Shown piece by piece: positions 44,838 to 53,952 of a DNA stretch of 64,000 nt. The notes beneath the pieces are model-generated. The model was not told where the DNA came from. It saw only the letters and a program-made list of their open reading frames with translations, and ran no database searches. The stretch's first letter is position 1; each line of letters starts with the position of its first letter. The translations under genes and the position numbers were made by a program. This stretch comes from Thermomicrobium sp. 4228-Ro (lineage in GTDB: Bacteria; Chloroflexota; Chloroflexia; Thermomicrobiales; Thermomicrobiaceae): contig NZ_JAPFQM010000006.1 of assembly GCF_026241205.1 (NCBI RefSeq), positions 186,001 through 250,000 of the forward strand, in the 5' to 3' direction.

Positions 44838-46385
44838 GTGACGAAACCACTATCCGAGCCCCGAGCAGGACGGGTCGTCCTCGAAATACGCGGGATCACC
44901 AAGCGCTTCGGTTCGGTCGTCGCCAACGACCACATCGACCTCACGATTCGCGCTGGGGAGCTGCACGCGATCCTCGGCGAGAACGGTGCTGGCAAGACCA
45001 CGTTGATGCGCATCCTGTTCGGCGAATTGCAGCCGGACGAAGGAGAGATCTACCTCAACGGCCAGCGCGTTCACTTCCGGAGTCCACGCGACGCGCTCCG
45101 CCACGGCATCGGGATGGTGCACCAGGAACGGAAACTGATTCCCGCGCACACTGCACTGGAAAACATCATTCTCGGCCACCCGAAGACCGGTGCGATCCTC
45201 AATTTGCGCGAAGCAGAGCGGGAAGTCAGCGCACTCTGCGAGCGCTATGGCTTCCGGATCCCCTTGCACGCCAAGGTCTGGCAGCTCTCCGAAGGCGAGA
45301 AGCAGATCGTCGAGATTCTCAAGGAGCTCTACCACGGGGCGCGCATCCTCATCCTCGACGAGCCGACTTCGGTCCTCACGCCACCTGAGATCGTCAAGCT
45401 GCTCGAATCGCTCACCCGGTTGGCCAAGGAAGATCTCGCGGTCATTCCGTTCATCACGCACAAGCTTCCCGTGGTGCTCGAGTATTGCGATCGCGTGACG
45501 ATCCTCCGGCGCGGGCGCGTCGTCGGCGAGATGGAGACGCAGCAGGCGACCGAGCGGACGCTGGCTGCTGCGATGGTCGGTCGTGAGGTGCTTCTCCAAC
45601 TCGAGCGTGTCGAGGTACCGCTCGGTGAGCCGGTCCTAGCAGTCCGTGACCTCTGGGTGCGCGACGACCGCGGGCTCTTTGCCGTGCAGGGCCTCTCGTT
45701 CGAGGTACGCGCGGGCGAGATCCTGGGGATCGCTGGCGTTGCCGGTAACGGGCAGGAGCCGCTCGCCGAGGCATTGGCGGGACTCCGGGCGGTCGAGCGC
45801 GGCACGATCACGCTCGAGGGCAACGATATCACGCGGGCTCCAGCGCTTGACCGCTGGAAGCGTGGTCTCGGGTACGTACCGACGGAGCGCCGCACGGTCG
45901 GATCGATTCCGACGTTCTCGCTGGTCGAGAACGTCCTCCTCAACTATCACTTCGAGCCAGCGTTCTCCCGCTGGGGCGTGCTCGCGATGGCACGAGCGCG
46001 TGAGCTGACCGAGCGGATCCTCGACGAATACAGTGTCGTCGCGAGTGGCCCGGATGCACCGGCCAAGTCGCTGTCTGGTGGGAACCTGCAGAAGGTCATT
46101 CTGGGGCGCGTGCTCTCTCGTCGCCCGCGCTTCCTCATCGCGTGCCACCCGACGCACGGACTGGACGTCGGTGCAGCCGAGTTCGTGCAGCGGAAGATCC
46201 TGGAGGCCAAGAGGACTGGTACAGCGGTGCTCCTCATATCGGAAGATCTCGATGAAATCCTGGCACTGAGCGATCGTATCGCGGCGATCTACGAGGGGCA
46301 GTTCACGGGTGTCGTACCTGCCCGAGATGCGACGAAAGAACTGATCGGCGAGCTGATGGCTGGATTGCGACGGGAGCGCGTATGA
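44838..46385 (+). CDS. Double-ATPase ABC transporter subunit (nucleoside type)
   Basis: A 515-residue protein with two ABC domains. Domain 1 has GENGAGKTT, the signature written LSEGEKQ in place of LSGGQ, and ILILDEPTSVLTP. Domain 2 has a degenerate Walker A (GVAGNGQEP), normal signature LSGGNLQK and FLIACHPTHGLD; this asymmetry is typical for the RbsA/BMP subfamily. The GTG at 44838 has GGGAG upstream. The 3' end overlaps the first permease by 4 bases. Confidence 0.93.
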   Translation: MTKPLSEPRAGRVVLEIRGITKRFGSVVANDHIDLTIRAGELHAILGENGAGKTTLMRILFGELQPDEGEIYLNGQRVHFRSPRDALRHGIGMVHQERKLIPAHTALENIILGHPKTGAILNLREAEREVSALCERYGFRIPLHAKVWQLSEGEKQIVEILKELYHGARILILDEPTSVLTPPEIVKLLESLTRLAKEDLAVIPFITHKLPVVLEYCDRVTILRRGRVVGEMETQQATERTLAAAMVGREVLLQLERVEVPLGEPVLAVRDLWVRDDRGLFAVQGLSFEVRAGEILGIAGVAGNGQEPLAEALAGLRAVERGTITLEGNDITRAPALDRWKRGLGYVPTERRTVGSIPTFSLVENVLLNYHFEPAFSRWGVLAMARARELTERILDEYSVVASGPDAPAKSLSGGNLQKVILGRVLSRRPRFLIACHPTHGLDVGAAEFVQRKILEAKRTGTAVLLISEDLDEILALSDRIAAIYEGQFTGVVPARDATKELIGELMAGLRRERV

Positions 46386-47548
46386 GGGCAGTCATCGGCG
46401 GTTACGCCATCCGCATCGAGCGCCGGGCCGATGTGCGCTGGTGGCATACTGCACTAGCATCCGTTCTCGCGATCCTGGTCTCCTTGTTCTTGGTCGGTAT
46501 CGCTTTCGTCCGGGTAGGTGCTGATCCGCTCGAGGTGTACAGCGAAATCATCAAGTATGCGTTCCTCAGCGAGTTCGGTCTGCCCCAGACGATCAACCGG
46601 GCAACCTTCGTGCTTCTGGCAGCCTTCTCCTTGATCGTCCCGCTACGGGCGGGTCTCTGGAATATCGGTATGCCGGGACAGATCTTCGCGGCGACGTTGG
46701 CAGCGTTCGGGGTCGCCTATGCGTTCGGTGCGAAGACATCGGTGAACGCACAGATCTCTGGAGTCCTCGTTATCCCGTTGATGCTCCTGGCTGCTCTCGC
46801 CGCGAGTGCGGTCTACGGTGCGATCCCGGGTTTTCTCCGTGGTCGTCTCCAGGTCAACGAGATCGTCACGACGATGATGCTGAACTGGGCAATGGTATGG
46901 ATCGTCGCCCATATGATCCGCGAAGGTGGGCCCTTCATGGGCCGGACAGCCGAGGGCGAGGGCTTCACGCTGCCGACCGCCCTGCGGGTACCCCAGGTCT
47001 TCGACCTCCCAGTGACGGTCTACGCTGCTGTCGTCCTCTCGGTACTCCTCACCGTGTTCCTTACCAAGACGACGCTCGGGTACCGTATCCGAACGTTCGG
47101 CGAAAGCCCGCGGGCTGCCGAGTATGCCGGTATCGACGCGACCCGGATCAGTACGCTCGTCTTTGCGATCGGTGGCGCCTTCGCCGGGCTGGCAGGCTTT
47201 CACTATTTCCTCGGGGTTCCGGGTGTGTACAAGATCCCGAAGAATTACGCGGACTTCGGTGATTTCAGCTTCTACGGTCTGATCACCGGTCTCATCGCGC
47301 GGAACAACCCGATCGCAGCCATACCGGTCGCTATCCTGTTCGGCGGCGTTTCCGGTGGCGCGCGCTTCATGCAGGGAAAGTTGCGCCTCGCCTTCGGGAT
47401 CGACTACGCGTTGCTCGGTGTCTTGATGATCATGATGGTCGCCTTCCAGGCCCTGGCGCAGTTCTCACTCCGCATCGAACGAATCGTTCCGGCACCAGCT
47501 GCTCAGCTAGAGAGGGGCGAAAGCCGTGTCGAATCTCCTCATCATTAG
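46382..47548 (+). CDS. ABC transporter permease, nucleoside type, subunit 1
   Basis: A 388-residue membrane protein with about ten helices of the BPD_transp_2/YufP kind. Conserved pieces: PLRAGLWNIGMPGQIFA, PGFLRGRLQVNEIVTTMMLNWA, and GYRIRTFGESPRAAEYAGID with AIGGAFAGLAG. It forms the channel with the second permease. The ATG overlaps the ATPase stop, and its own 3' end overlaps the next gene by 23 bases. Confidence 0.93.
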   Translation: MRAVIGGYAIRIERRADVRWWHTALASVLAILVSLFLVGIAFVRVGADPLEVYSEIIKYAFLSEFGLPQTINRATFVLLAAFSLIVPLRAGLWNIGMPGQIFAATLAAFGVAYAFGAKTSVNAQISGVLVIPLMLLAALAASAVYGAIPGFLRGRLQVNEIVTTMMLNWAMVWIVAHMIREGGPFMGRTAEGEGFTLPTALRVPQVFDLPVTVYAAVVLSVLLTVFLTKTTLGYRIRTFGESPRAAEYAGIDATRISTLVFAIGGAFAGLAGFHYFLGVPGVYKIPKNYADFGDFSFYGLITGLIARNNPIAAIPVAILFGGVSGGARFMQGKLRLAFGIDYALLGVLMIMMVAFQALAQFSLRIERIVPAPAAQLERGESRVESPHH

Positions 47549-48404
47549 TCTGGCGGCTGCAGCAGTCTTCGCCATCGCTGCGCTCGGCGAACTGCTCGAA
47601 CAGCGAGCTGGAATCCTCAACGTCGGACTGGAAGGAGTGATGCTCCTCAGCGGAACCTTCGGGTTCATCGTGGCGAAGACGAGTGGAAGTTACCTCGAGG
47701 GGTTTCTCGTGGCGATCCTCACCGGAGCAGCGGTCGGATTGCTCCACGGGTTTTTCTCCATCACGCTCGGGAGCAACCAGGTCGTCAATGGTATGGCGAT
47801 CTGGATCCTCGGCTTCGGGCTCACGACCTACATCGGCTACCCCTACACCGGGCCGCTCGGACTGACCCCGTTCCCGACGATGGGTGGACTCCCTGTCTTC
47901 TTCTTCGTCGCGCTGGTGCTGGCCGTGGCGCTCTGGTTCTTGCTCTACAAAACGCACCTCGGTCTCAAGTTGCGCTCCGTGGGCGAAGACCCCTCGGTCG
48001 CCGAGGCCTCGGGTATCTCGGTCACTGCGATGCGCTATCTTGCGGTCCTCCTGGCTGGTATGCTCGTCGGTCTGGCTGGCGCCGTCTACTCGCTCGTCTA
48101 CAACCCGGTGTGGAGTTACAACTACCTGCAGGGTTGGGGCTTCATCGCGCTCGCCCTCGTCTTCTTCTCGCTCTGGAACCCGTTCTTCGTCATCGCTGGT
48201 GCAGTCTTCTTCGGCGTACTCTGGCAATTGTCACTCTACCCAGAACTCCTGTTCCCGAACGTCTTCTCGCGCTACATCTGGCGCGCTATGCCGTTCCTGA
48301 TCACCATCGTCGTCTTCGTCCTGCTTTCCACTCGCTGGTTCCGCCTCCGCTGGGGCGCGACCAAACCGGAAGCGCTGGGCGTTGCCTACCAGCGCGAGAG
48401 CTGA
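47526..48404 (+). CDS. ABC transporter permease, nucleoside type, subunit 2
   Basis: A 292-residue partner permease (YufQ-like) with eight to nine helices. Motifs: RAGILNVGLEGVMLLSG, LGSNQVVNGMAIWILGFGLTTYIGY in parts, GLKLRSVGEDPSVAEASGI and MLVGLAGAVYSLVYNP. GTG start inside the previous gene after GAGGGG. Last gene of the operon; downstream is the convergent flagellar arm. Confidence 0.93.
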   Translation: MSNLLIISLAAAAVFAIAALGELLEQRAGILNVGLEGVMLLSGTFGFIVAKTSGSYLEGFLVAILTGAAVGLLHGFFSITLGSNQVVNGMAIWILGFGLTTYIGYPYTGPLGLTPFPTMGGLPVFFFVALVLAVALWFLLYKTHLGLKLRSVGEDPSVAEASGISVTAMRYLAVLLAGMLVGLAGAVYSLVYNPVWSYNYLQGWGFIALALVFFSLWNPFFVIAGAVFFGVLWQLSLYPELLFPNVFSRYIWRAMPFLITIVVFVLLSTRWFRLRWGATKPEALGVAYQRES

Positions 48405-48494
48405 CAGGACGAGGGTACACGACCAGCTATCAGCCTAGATGCAGACCGGCTCTCCTCTCCACCAGTACGGGCCCGGCGTTCACGACCAGGGCCC

Positions 48495-49175
48495 TCACGG
48501 CATTTCCTGATGGCGTGCTGATGGAGCCTCGGGAATGTGACCGAACCGTTGCGCTCCTTGCGCCGGCTGCGTGATCGTCTCCGTTCCGGTTGGCGTTTCG
48601 AGGATCCGCCAGGGGCGCAGGAGGCGCGCCTGGAGCACCTCGCGGAACGGTGGAAGAGTTGCTTGCCCGAGCAGGGTGCTGCTTCCCTGGGTCTTCAGGA
48701 TTTCGATTTCCTCCGGTCGCAGCTCGGTCAACAAGGAGAGCCCACCGGTTCCCACTCCGACAAGAAGATAGCGCTCACCGAGCCGGACGATATGCACGAC
48801 ACCGCTTCCGGCCAGCGAGAGCGTATCGACTAATTCGAGGAGCTGGGTCCGGGAGCTACCGGCTGCTACCCGGCGATTGAGCGTCCGCAGGAGACGGATC
48901 GTCGCGTAGGCAGCGATCAGGACGATCAGGGTCGGCACCAGCATGGCACCGAGGAGATCCCACGAGGAGACATCCGGCGTGCCGACCGTCACTCGTTCCG
49001 ACTCGAGTTCCGCATAGCCGCGAGCGAGAAAACCGTCGCTCGCTGGTGTGGGAGGCGCTGGCCCAGCGGGCTGCCCGGAACGACCCGCCCAGACCAGCCC
49101 GACGAGGAGCGCAGCGCCGAACACCAGGAGCGGGGGTACCCAGCGACGGTGCAGAACCGAGCGCACGACGCTCAC
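48495..49175 (-). CDS. fliO: Flagellar export-gate assembly protein FliO
   Basis: A 226-residue membrane protein with an N-terminal hydrophobic segment (12-31), a second helix at about 72-92 (LLGAMLVPTLIVLIAAYATIRLL) and a small cytoplasmic domain with LLELVDTLSLAGSGVVHIVRLGERYLLVGVGTGGLSLL-type pattern, the FliO signature. FliO helps assemble the FliP ring. The GTG overlaps the fliN stop. It is the last gene of the leftward operon although its partner fliP starts the other arm. Confidence 0.87.
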   Translation of the reverse strand: MSVVRSVLHRRWVPPLLVFGAALLVGLVWAGRSGQPAGPAPPTPASDGFLARGYAELESERVTVGTPDVSSWDLLGAMLVPTLIVLIAAYATIRLLRTLNRRVAAGSSRTQLLELVDTLSLAGSGVVHIVRLGERYLLVGVGTGGLSLLTELRPEEIEILKTQGSSTLLGQATLPPFREVLQARLLRPWRILETPTGTETITQPAQGAQRFGHIPEAPSARHQEMP

Positions 49176-49558
49176 GGGTTTCCGCCTCCACCGAGCCGCT
49201 TCTCCGGCGAGACGATCTCGGTGATCCGCACGGCGAACTTCTCATCGACGACGACGACCTCCCCGCGTGCGATCAACGTCTTGTTGATCGTCAGCTCGAC
49301 CGGTTCGCCAGCCAGCCGATCGAGCTCGACGACCGAACCGGGCCGGAGGCCAAGGATGTGCTTAATCCGCATTCTCGCCGACCCCAATTCGGCCGTCAGT
49401 TCGACCTCGACATCGCGCAAGAATTCGAGACTGCGGTGTCCGTCACCGATCGGCTGATCGCGCAAGTCAGCGAAGCGGGCCTCCTGTACCGGCGTTTCCG
49501 ATGGTCGAACCGCACCGGACTCTCCAGGGGGCCTCAGGGTGTCGTCATGGTCGGCCAT
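49172..49558 (-). CDS. fliN: Flagellar motor switch protein FliN
   Basis: A 128-residue C-ring protein. The SpoA domain fills about 45-120: FLRDVEVELTAELGSARMRI, ILGLRPGSVVELDRLAGEPVELTINKTLIARGEVVVVDEKFAVRITEIVSP in conserved pieces. The first 40 residues are acidic and Pro-rich, probably disordered. It starts inside fliM (25-base overlap). Confidence 0.93.
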   Translation of the reverse strand: MADHDDTLRPPGESGAVRPSETPVQEARFADLRDQPIGDGHRSLEFLRDVEVELTAELGSARMRIKHILGLRPGSVVELDRLAGEPVELTINKTLIARGEVVVVDEKFAVRITEIVSPEKRLGGGGNP

Positions 49559-50541
49559 AGTGCTGTGCCTCCTTCCCGATCGAGCGCGTCAGGGCGTGGC
49601 CACTCCTCCGTGACCGTACCAGCGATCCGCACCGCGAGCGAGCGACCGCGTTGTCCGGGGAACGCGTAAAAGCAGGGTTCGTTCTCGACATAGACAAGCA
49701 ATGGGAACGAGATGTCCTGGTCGAGGACGAGGACGTCACCGGCTTCGAGTTGCATCAGCTCCTCGACCGTCAGGCGAGCACGGCCAAGCTCGACCCGCAT
49801 TTGGAGCGGTACCTCTTCCAGCTGCGCCGTCAGGTCGGCGATCACCTGGGCACTCGTCCCGCGTCTCGGATTGGCGAAGAGGACGCGGGCATTGAGGCGC
49901 GGCAAGATCGGCTCCAGCGTCGACGACGGCAAGACCACCTGGCACTGACCTTCGCTGTCGAAGAGACGGAGTTCGTGGCGGACGATCAGCACGATCTCGC
50001 TCGGCATCAACCCCTGAATCTGCTGGCCGGAAAGGACGACCTCACACGGCTGCGGGTACAAGCGGATGACCTGTTCCCAGGCATTGGCCAGTTCCTGGAA
50101 GAGGCCGTTGCCGAGTTCGCGGAGGAGCAGGAGCTCGATCTCGGTGATCGTGGTTGCGGTGAAGGGAGGACGTTCCTCGCCAGCGCCACCGAGCAGACGA
50201 TCGACCAGCCGCGAGGCAGTCGCGAAGTCGATTTCCAGGATGGCCCGACCGACCAGTGGCTCGAGCTCCGCCAGGAAGAGCACGACCTGCGGCGGCAAGT
50301 TATCGACGTAATCCCCGAGCGTCATTTGCTCGACCGGGCCGAGCTCGCTGTGGACAGCTGAGCGCACCTGCCCGGAAAGGTAATTCGACGCGAAGCGGTC
50401 GAACGCTTCGTGGATACTCTGGATCGAGCGGATGTGGTCTTTCGAGAACTTATCGGGGCGCCGGAAATCGTACGGTATCGGCTTCCCGCGCTCGCGTCGG
50501 GTAGCACGGGGCGTCGCCGTTCGGACGCGACTCGCAGACAT
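49534..50541 (-). CDS. fliM: Flagellar motor switch protein FliM
   Basis: A 335-residue C-ring protein that sets rotor direction. The CheC-like middle domain (about 45-230) and the C-terminal SpoA domain (about 255-325, QMRVELGRARLTVEELMQLEAGDVLVL in parts) are complete. The N terminus is basic (RVRTATPRATRRERGKPIPYDF) and lacks the LSQxEIDxLL peptide by which FliM normally binds CheY-P. The ATG at 50541 follows GAGGGAGA, so the missing peptide is not due to a wrong start: the upstream frame also lacks it. Confidence 0.92.
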   Translation of the reverse strand: MSASRVRTATPRATRRERGKPIPYDFRRPDKFSKDHIRSIQSIHEAFDRFASNYLSGQVRSAVHSELGPVEQMTLGDYVDNLPPQVVLFLAELEPLVGRAILEIDFATASRLVDRLLGGAGEERPPFTATTITEIELLLLRELGNGLFQELANAWEQVIRLYPQPCEVVLSGQQIQGLMPSEIVLIVRHELRLFDSEGQCQVVLPSSTLEPILPRLNARVLFANPRRGTSAQVIADLTAQLEEVPLQMRVELGRARLTVEELMQLEAGDVLVLDQDISFPLLVYVENEPCFYAFPGQRGRSLAVRIAGTVTEEWPRPDALDREGGTALWPTMTTP

Positions 50542-50552
50542 GGGCGTCTCCC

Positions 50553-51095
50553 TCACTGGATGACGAACTGGGTGAGATAGACCTCCGTGATGTGATAGTC
50601 CCCGAAGGCTGGCTGGAGCTTCTCGGCCAGCTCTGCCTTGAGCTGTTCCTTTCCTTCTGGCGTGGAGAGTTCCTCCGCAGTCTTCGAGCTCAGTACCATC
50701 GTCAGGGTGTCCTGGATTTTTGGCCACACGTGCTCCAGCTCCGTCCGCAGGGGATCGGTCGCGCTGCCGCTGCCTCCATGACCACCTCCACCGCTTCCGG
50801 CAGTCAGCTTCTCGTAGGTCTTCTGGTCGACCGCGACCTCGACCACCACCTCGGTTTTGAGATATCGGTAGCCACCCGGATCGGCCAAGTTGACGATCCG
50901 CTCACCCAGCGACACTGTCAGGTGCTGTTCAGGTTGCGCTGCGGAACCGCTATCGGACGGCTGATTGATCGTGATGTTGAGGACGAACGGTGCTGCACCA
51001 GCACCACCGAGCAGGAAAAAGCCGGCGCCGGCGAGAATCAAGACGAGCGGGACGAGCACGAACAGGATCCGTTTCGACAGCAATCGCTTGAACAT
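50553..51095 (-). CDS. fliL: Flagellar basal body-associated protein FliL
   Basis: A 180-residue single-pass membrane protein that supports stators. TM at about 9-30, then a periplasmic-type domain with YRYLKTEVVVEVAVDQ and the C-terminal TLTMVLSSKTAEELSTPEGKEQLKAEL followed by ITEVYLTQFVIQ, the usual FliL ending. A Gly/Ser/His loop (100-110) interrupts the domain. It lies 11 bases upstream of fliM. Confidence 0.92.
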   Translation of the reverse strand: MFKRLLSKRILFVLVPLVLILAGAGFFLLGGAGAAPFVLNITINQPSDSGSAAQPEQHLTVSLGERIVNLADPGGYRYLKTEVVVEVAVDQKTYEKLTAGSGGGGHGGSGSATDPLRTELEHVWPKIQDTLTMVLSSKTAEELSTPEGKEQLKAELAEKLQPAFGDYHITEVYLTQFVIQ

Positions 51096-51110
51096 CCGCT
51101 ACCCCTCTGC

Positions 51111-51830
51111 TCACGGCACCGCACCGAAAGCCGCCTGCAGGATCACGATATCGACTCGCCGATTCTTGCGCCGCCCCTCGAGTGTATCGTTGGGCGCGCG
51201 CGGTCGGAACTCACCGTAGCCGGCAGCGCTGAGTCGCTCCGGAGGCAGGCCGGCGACATCAGTGAGATAGCGCACCGTGTTCACCGCGCGCATGGCCGAA
51301 AGCTCCCAATTGTCCGGGTACGCAGCGGAGGGTGGCGGCGTGTTGTCGGTATGGCCTTCGACCCGGATCGCATTCGGCAGCGGCTCGACGATCGCCGCGA
51401 TACCGTCGAGCACGCGCTGCGCCTCGGGTCGTAACTCGGCCTGGCCGGGTGGGAACAGGACAGCGTCGGACAGGTGGATGACGATGCCTTCCGCAGTCAG
51501 CTCGACCTCGGCGTCCTGGCGGTCGAGGCCGAGGCGCGTAAAGAGCGAGGCGACCTGCGCGCGCACACTCAGGTACGCGTTGAAGCGCGGATCCTGCTCG
51601 AGCGGCGTCACGAGCGACTGACCAGGTGGCGGCGCCGACAGGACATCGAGATTGAACGCTGCGCGCAAGGACGAAGCGACCTGCTGGAACTTTTTGAGGT
51701 CTGCCTGCGAGATCGAATACATGACCACGAAGAAGATGAGCAAGAGCGTGATCAGGTCGGCGTAGGTGATGAGCCAGCGCTCGAGGTTCTCGTGCTCGCC
51801 CTCGTGGTGCTTGCCGCGCCGGCGCGCCAT
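51111..51830 (-). CDS. motB: Flagellar motor stator protein MotB
   Basis: A 239-residue stator subunit. The single helix carries the proton-binding D25 in YADLITLLLIFFVVMYSIS, followed by a plug region and an OmpA-like peptidoglycan-binding domain with VEGHTDNTPP, NWELSAMRA and GYGEFRP. The Tyr before the critical Asp is typical for proton-driven stators. It starts 3 bases after motA ends. Confidence 0.94.
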   Translation of the reverse strand: MARRRGKHHEGEHENLERWLITYADLITLLLIFFVVMYSISQADLKKFQQVASSLRAAFNLDVLSAPPPGQSLVTPLEQDPRFNAYLSVRAQVASLFTRLGLDRQDAEVELTAEGIVIHLSDAVLFPPGQAELRPEAQRVLDGIAAIVEPLPNAIRVEGHTDNTPPPSAAYPDNWELSAMRAVNTVRYLTDVAGLPPERLSAAGYGEFRPRAPNDTLEGRRKNRRVDIVILQAAFGAVP

Positions 51831-51833
51831 CGA

Positions 51834-52637
51834 TCACTCCCCTCCGGGAGCCATGGCCCGCGCGCCGACGGCCGCAGCCTTCTGCTCGGTTGCACGGGCC
51901 TGCGGCGGCAGGTGCACGAGCAGCTTCTCGCGCAGCATGCGCGGATTCTCGCCCGCCTGGATACCGAGCACGCCCTCGATGATGAGCTGCTTTTCCGCCA
52001 CCTCCTCCTTGCTGCGCAGCTTGAGCTTGTTGTGGAGCGGGAGCCACAGGAGATTCGCCGTCGCCACACCGTACAGCGTTGCCAGGAAGGCGACAGCGAT
52101 GGCTGGCCCGAGCGACTCGGGATCCTTGAGCGAACTCAACACGTGCACCAGTCCCATAACCGTGCCGATGATCCCCATGGTCGGGGCGAAACCGCCCATG
52201 GTCTGGAAAATGCCGTAGCCGCGGGCATGACGCTGTTCCATCGCCTCGACGTCGGCGTATAGGATCTGCTCGGTCAGTTCGGCATCTGTGCCATCCACGA
52301 CGAGCATGATCCCCTTCTTGAGAAAGGGATCCTCGATCGGGTGGTTCTCGAGAGCGAGCAGCCCGTCACGGCGCGCGATCTCGGCCAGCTTGACGATTTC
52401 CTCCACGAGAAGTGCTCGGCGATCCGGTGGTGTCTTGATCGCTTTCATGATCAGTTTCGGCAACCCGAGCATGTCCTTGAGCCCGTAGCTCGTCATCGTC
52501 GCACCGAACGTTCCACCGAAGATGATCATGTAGGCAGTGATCCCGATCAGCGAAGAGAGATGCCCACCTTCGAGGACGAAGGCTGCGATCAGCGCTCCGA
52601 ATCCCAGCACAATGCCGAGAATGGTAGCAAGATCCAT
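51834..52637 (-). CDS. motA: Flagellar motor stator protein MotA
   Basis: A 267-residue four-helix proton-channel subunit. Seen: LATILGIVLGFGALIAAF, the cytoplasmic loop with RRDGLLALE and DPFLKKGIMLVVDGTD, and the last two helices MGGFAPTMGIIGTVMGLVHVL and AIAVAFLATLYGVATANLLWLPLHNKLK, in family order. A short C-terminal Ala-rich tail is added. Second gene after flbD. Confidence 0.94.
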   Translation of the reverse strand: MDLATILGIVLGFGALIAAFVLEGGHLSSLIGITAYMIIFGGTFGATMTSYGLKDMLGLPKLIMKAIKTPPDRRALLVEEIVKLAEIARRDGLLALENHPIEDPFLKKGIMLVVDGTDAELTEQILYADVEAMEQRHARGYGIFQTMGGFAPTMGIIGTVMGLVHVLSSLKDPESLGPAIAVAFLATLYGVATANLLWLPLHNKLKLRSKEEVAEKQLIIEGVLGIQAGENPRMLREKLLVHLPPQARATEQKAAAVGARAMAPGGE

Positions 52638-52655
52638 GGGCTCGCTCCCTCCCGC

Positions 52656-52889
52656 CTAGCTCTCGCGGTGCAGGTCGGGCACCGCGGAGCGCACGCTGTC
52701 GCTTAGCGTGCCGATGCTCCGTCGATAGGCCAGCACGCGCTCGATGACCTCATCGACCGACTCACGAACCATCAAGCGACGGCGAGTCACCAGAACGATG
52801 ACAGTCTCCGGTACGGACTCGACAGTCTCGATCAGCTCGGCATTGACGACGACGCGCATTCCGTCGAGGCGCGTCACATCGATCATCAT
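52656..52889 (-). CDS. flbD: Flagellar protein FlbD
   Basis: A 77-residue protein of the FlbD family often found before motA or in fli operons. The family pattern is MIDVTRLDGMRVVVNAELIETVESVPETVIVL followed by a stretch like VRESVDEVIERVLAYRR, given here in parts. Function not well known. The tandem ATG start follows GAGGGAGCGGG. First gene of the leftward arm. Confidence 0.88.
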   Translation of the reverse strand: MMIDVTRLDGMRVVVNAELIETVESVPETVIVLVTRRRLMVRESVDEVIERVLAYRRSIGTLSDSVRSAVPDLHRES

Positions 52890-53144
52890 CCCGCTCCCTC
52901 AGGTGGCGGCGAATCCGACCGCCGTATCGAGGATTTCGGCAGGTCTCCCTCCATCGCTGTCTGGCCAAATAGTCCTAGGGCAGGAGCCCGAACGAACTGT
53001 CCGAACAGCGATGCGGCCGCACTAGTGTTTCGGGACACCGGTCTCGGCGCGAATCCTGACAGGTGATCGATGCTGTCCTGCTCGTACTCGGGTTAGGCTG
53101 CGGCAGCAGACGCTGCTTGAGCGGGTGGGGTGGTGCCGAGCGCG

Positions 53145-53942
53145 ATGGGCAACAGACCGGAGCGGGCAAGAGAACAGGTTCGGCGACGCGCCAAGCTGCT
53201 CCTGGCTGCAGGTATCGTTGGGCTCCTGACGAGCGCCTGTGCGATGACCGCGAACATGGGCTCCACGCAGATCCAGGTGCAGAGCCAGCCAGCGAACGGG
53301 AGTAACAACCCGGTCGCCGCCGGGCTCGAACTGGTGTTCCTCCTGACGCTGGTCAGCCTCCTTCCGACTATCCTGATCGTGATGACCTCCTTCACCCGGA
53401 TCGTCATCGTGCTCTCCTTTGTCCGCTCGGCGATCGGCGTTCCGCAATTGCCCCCCAACCAAGTCCTGATCGGCCTCTCGCTGTTCCTGACCGTCTTCGT
53501 CATGGCACCGACCTGGCAGGCGATCAACCGCGATGCCTTGCAACCGTACCTACGCGGAGAAATCGACCAACGTACCGCGTTCGAGCGAGGACTCCAGCCA
53601 CTCCGCGACTTCATGTTCCGGCAAACGCGCGAGCGCGACATCGCCCTCTTCATGGATCTCGGCAAGTTGCCGCGACCACGCAACCCCGATGACGTCCCGA
53701 CCTGGGTCCTGGTCCCCGCATTCATCCTGAGCGAGCTCAAGACGGCCTTTACGATGGGGTTCGTGCTCTTCATCCCGTTCCTGGTCATCGACCTCATCGT
53801 CTCGAGTACCTTGATGGCCATGGGGATGATCATGGTCCCGCCGGTCGTGATCTCTTTGCCGTTCAAACTCTTGCTCTTCGTGATGGTTGACGGTTGGGAC
53901 CTTCTCGTCCGCTCGCTCGTCACGAGCTTCGGTACCGGCTAG
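53145..53942 (+). CDS. fliP: Flagellar export-gate protein FliP
   Basis: A core export-gate subunit (five copies per machine). 265 residues with an N-terminal signal segment (18-36, LLLAAGIVGLLTSAC), usual for FliP, here ending in a lipobox-like LTSAC. Family motifs: PTILIVMTSFTRIVIVLSFVRSAIGVPQLPPNQVLIGL in parts, PAFILSELKTAF, and DLIVSSTLMAMGMIMVPP. Possible starts are ATG 53145 or GTG 53130. First gene of the rightward arm. Confidence 0.93.
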   Translation: MGNRPERAREQVRRRAKLLLAAGIVGLLTSACAMTANMGSTQIQVQSQPANGSNNPVAAGLELVFLLTLVSLLPTILIVMTSFTRIVIVLSFVRSAIGVPQLPPNQVLIGLSLFLTVFVMAPTWQAINRDALQPYLRGEIDQRTAFERGLQPLRDFMFRQTRERDIALFMDLGKLPRPRNPDDVPTWVLVPAFILSELKTAFTMGFVLFIPFLVIDLIVSSTLMAMGMIMVPPVVISLPFKLLLFVMVDGWDLLVRSLVTSFGTG

Positions 53943-53952
53943 AGGGGGAACC

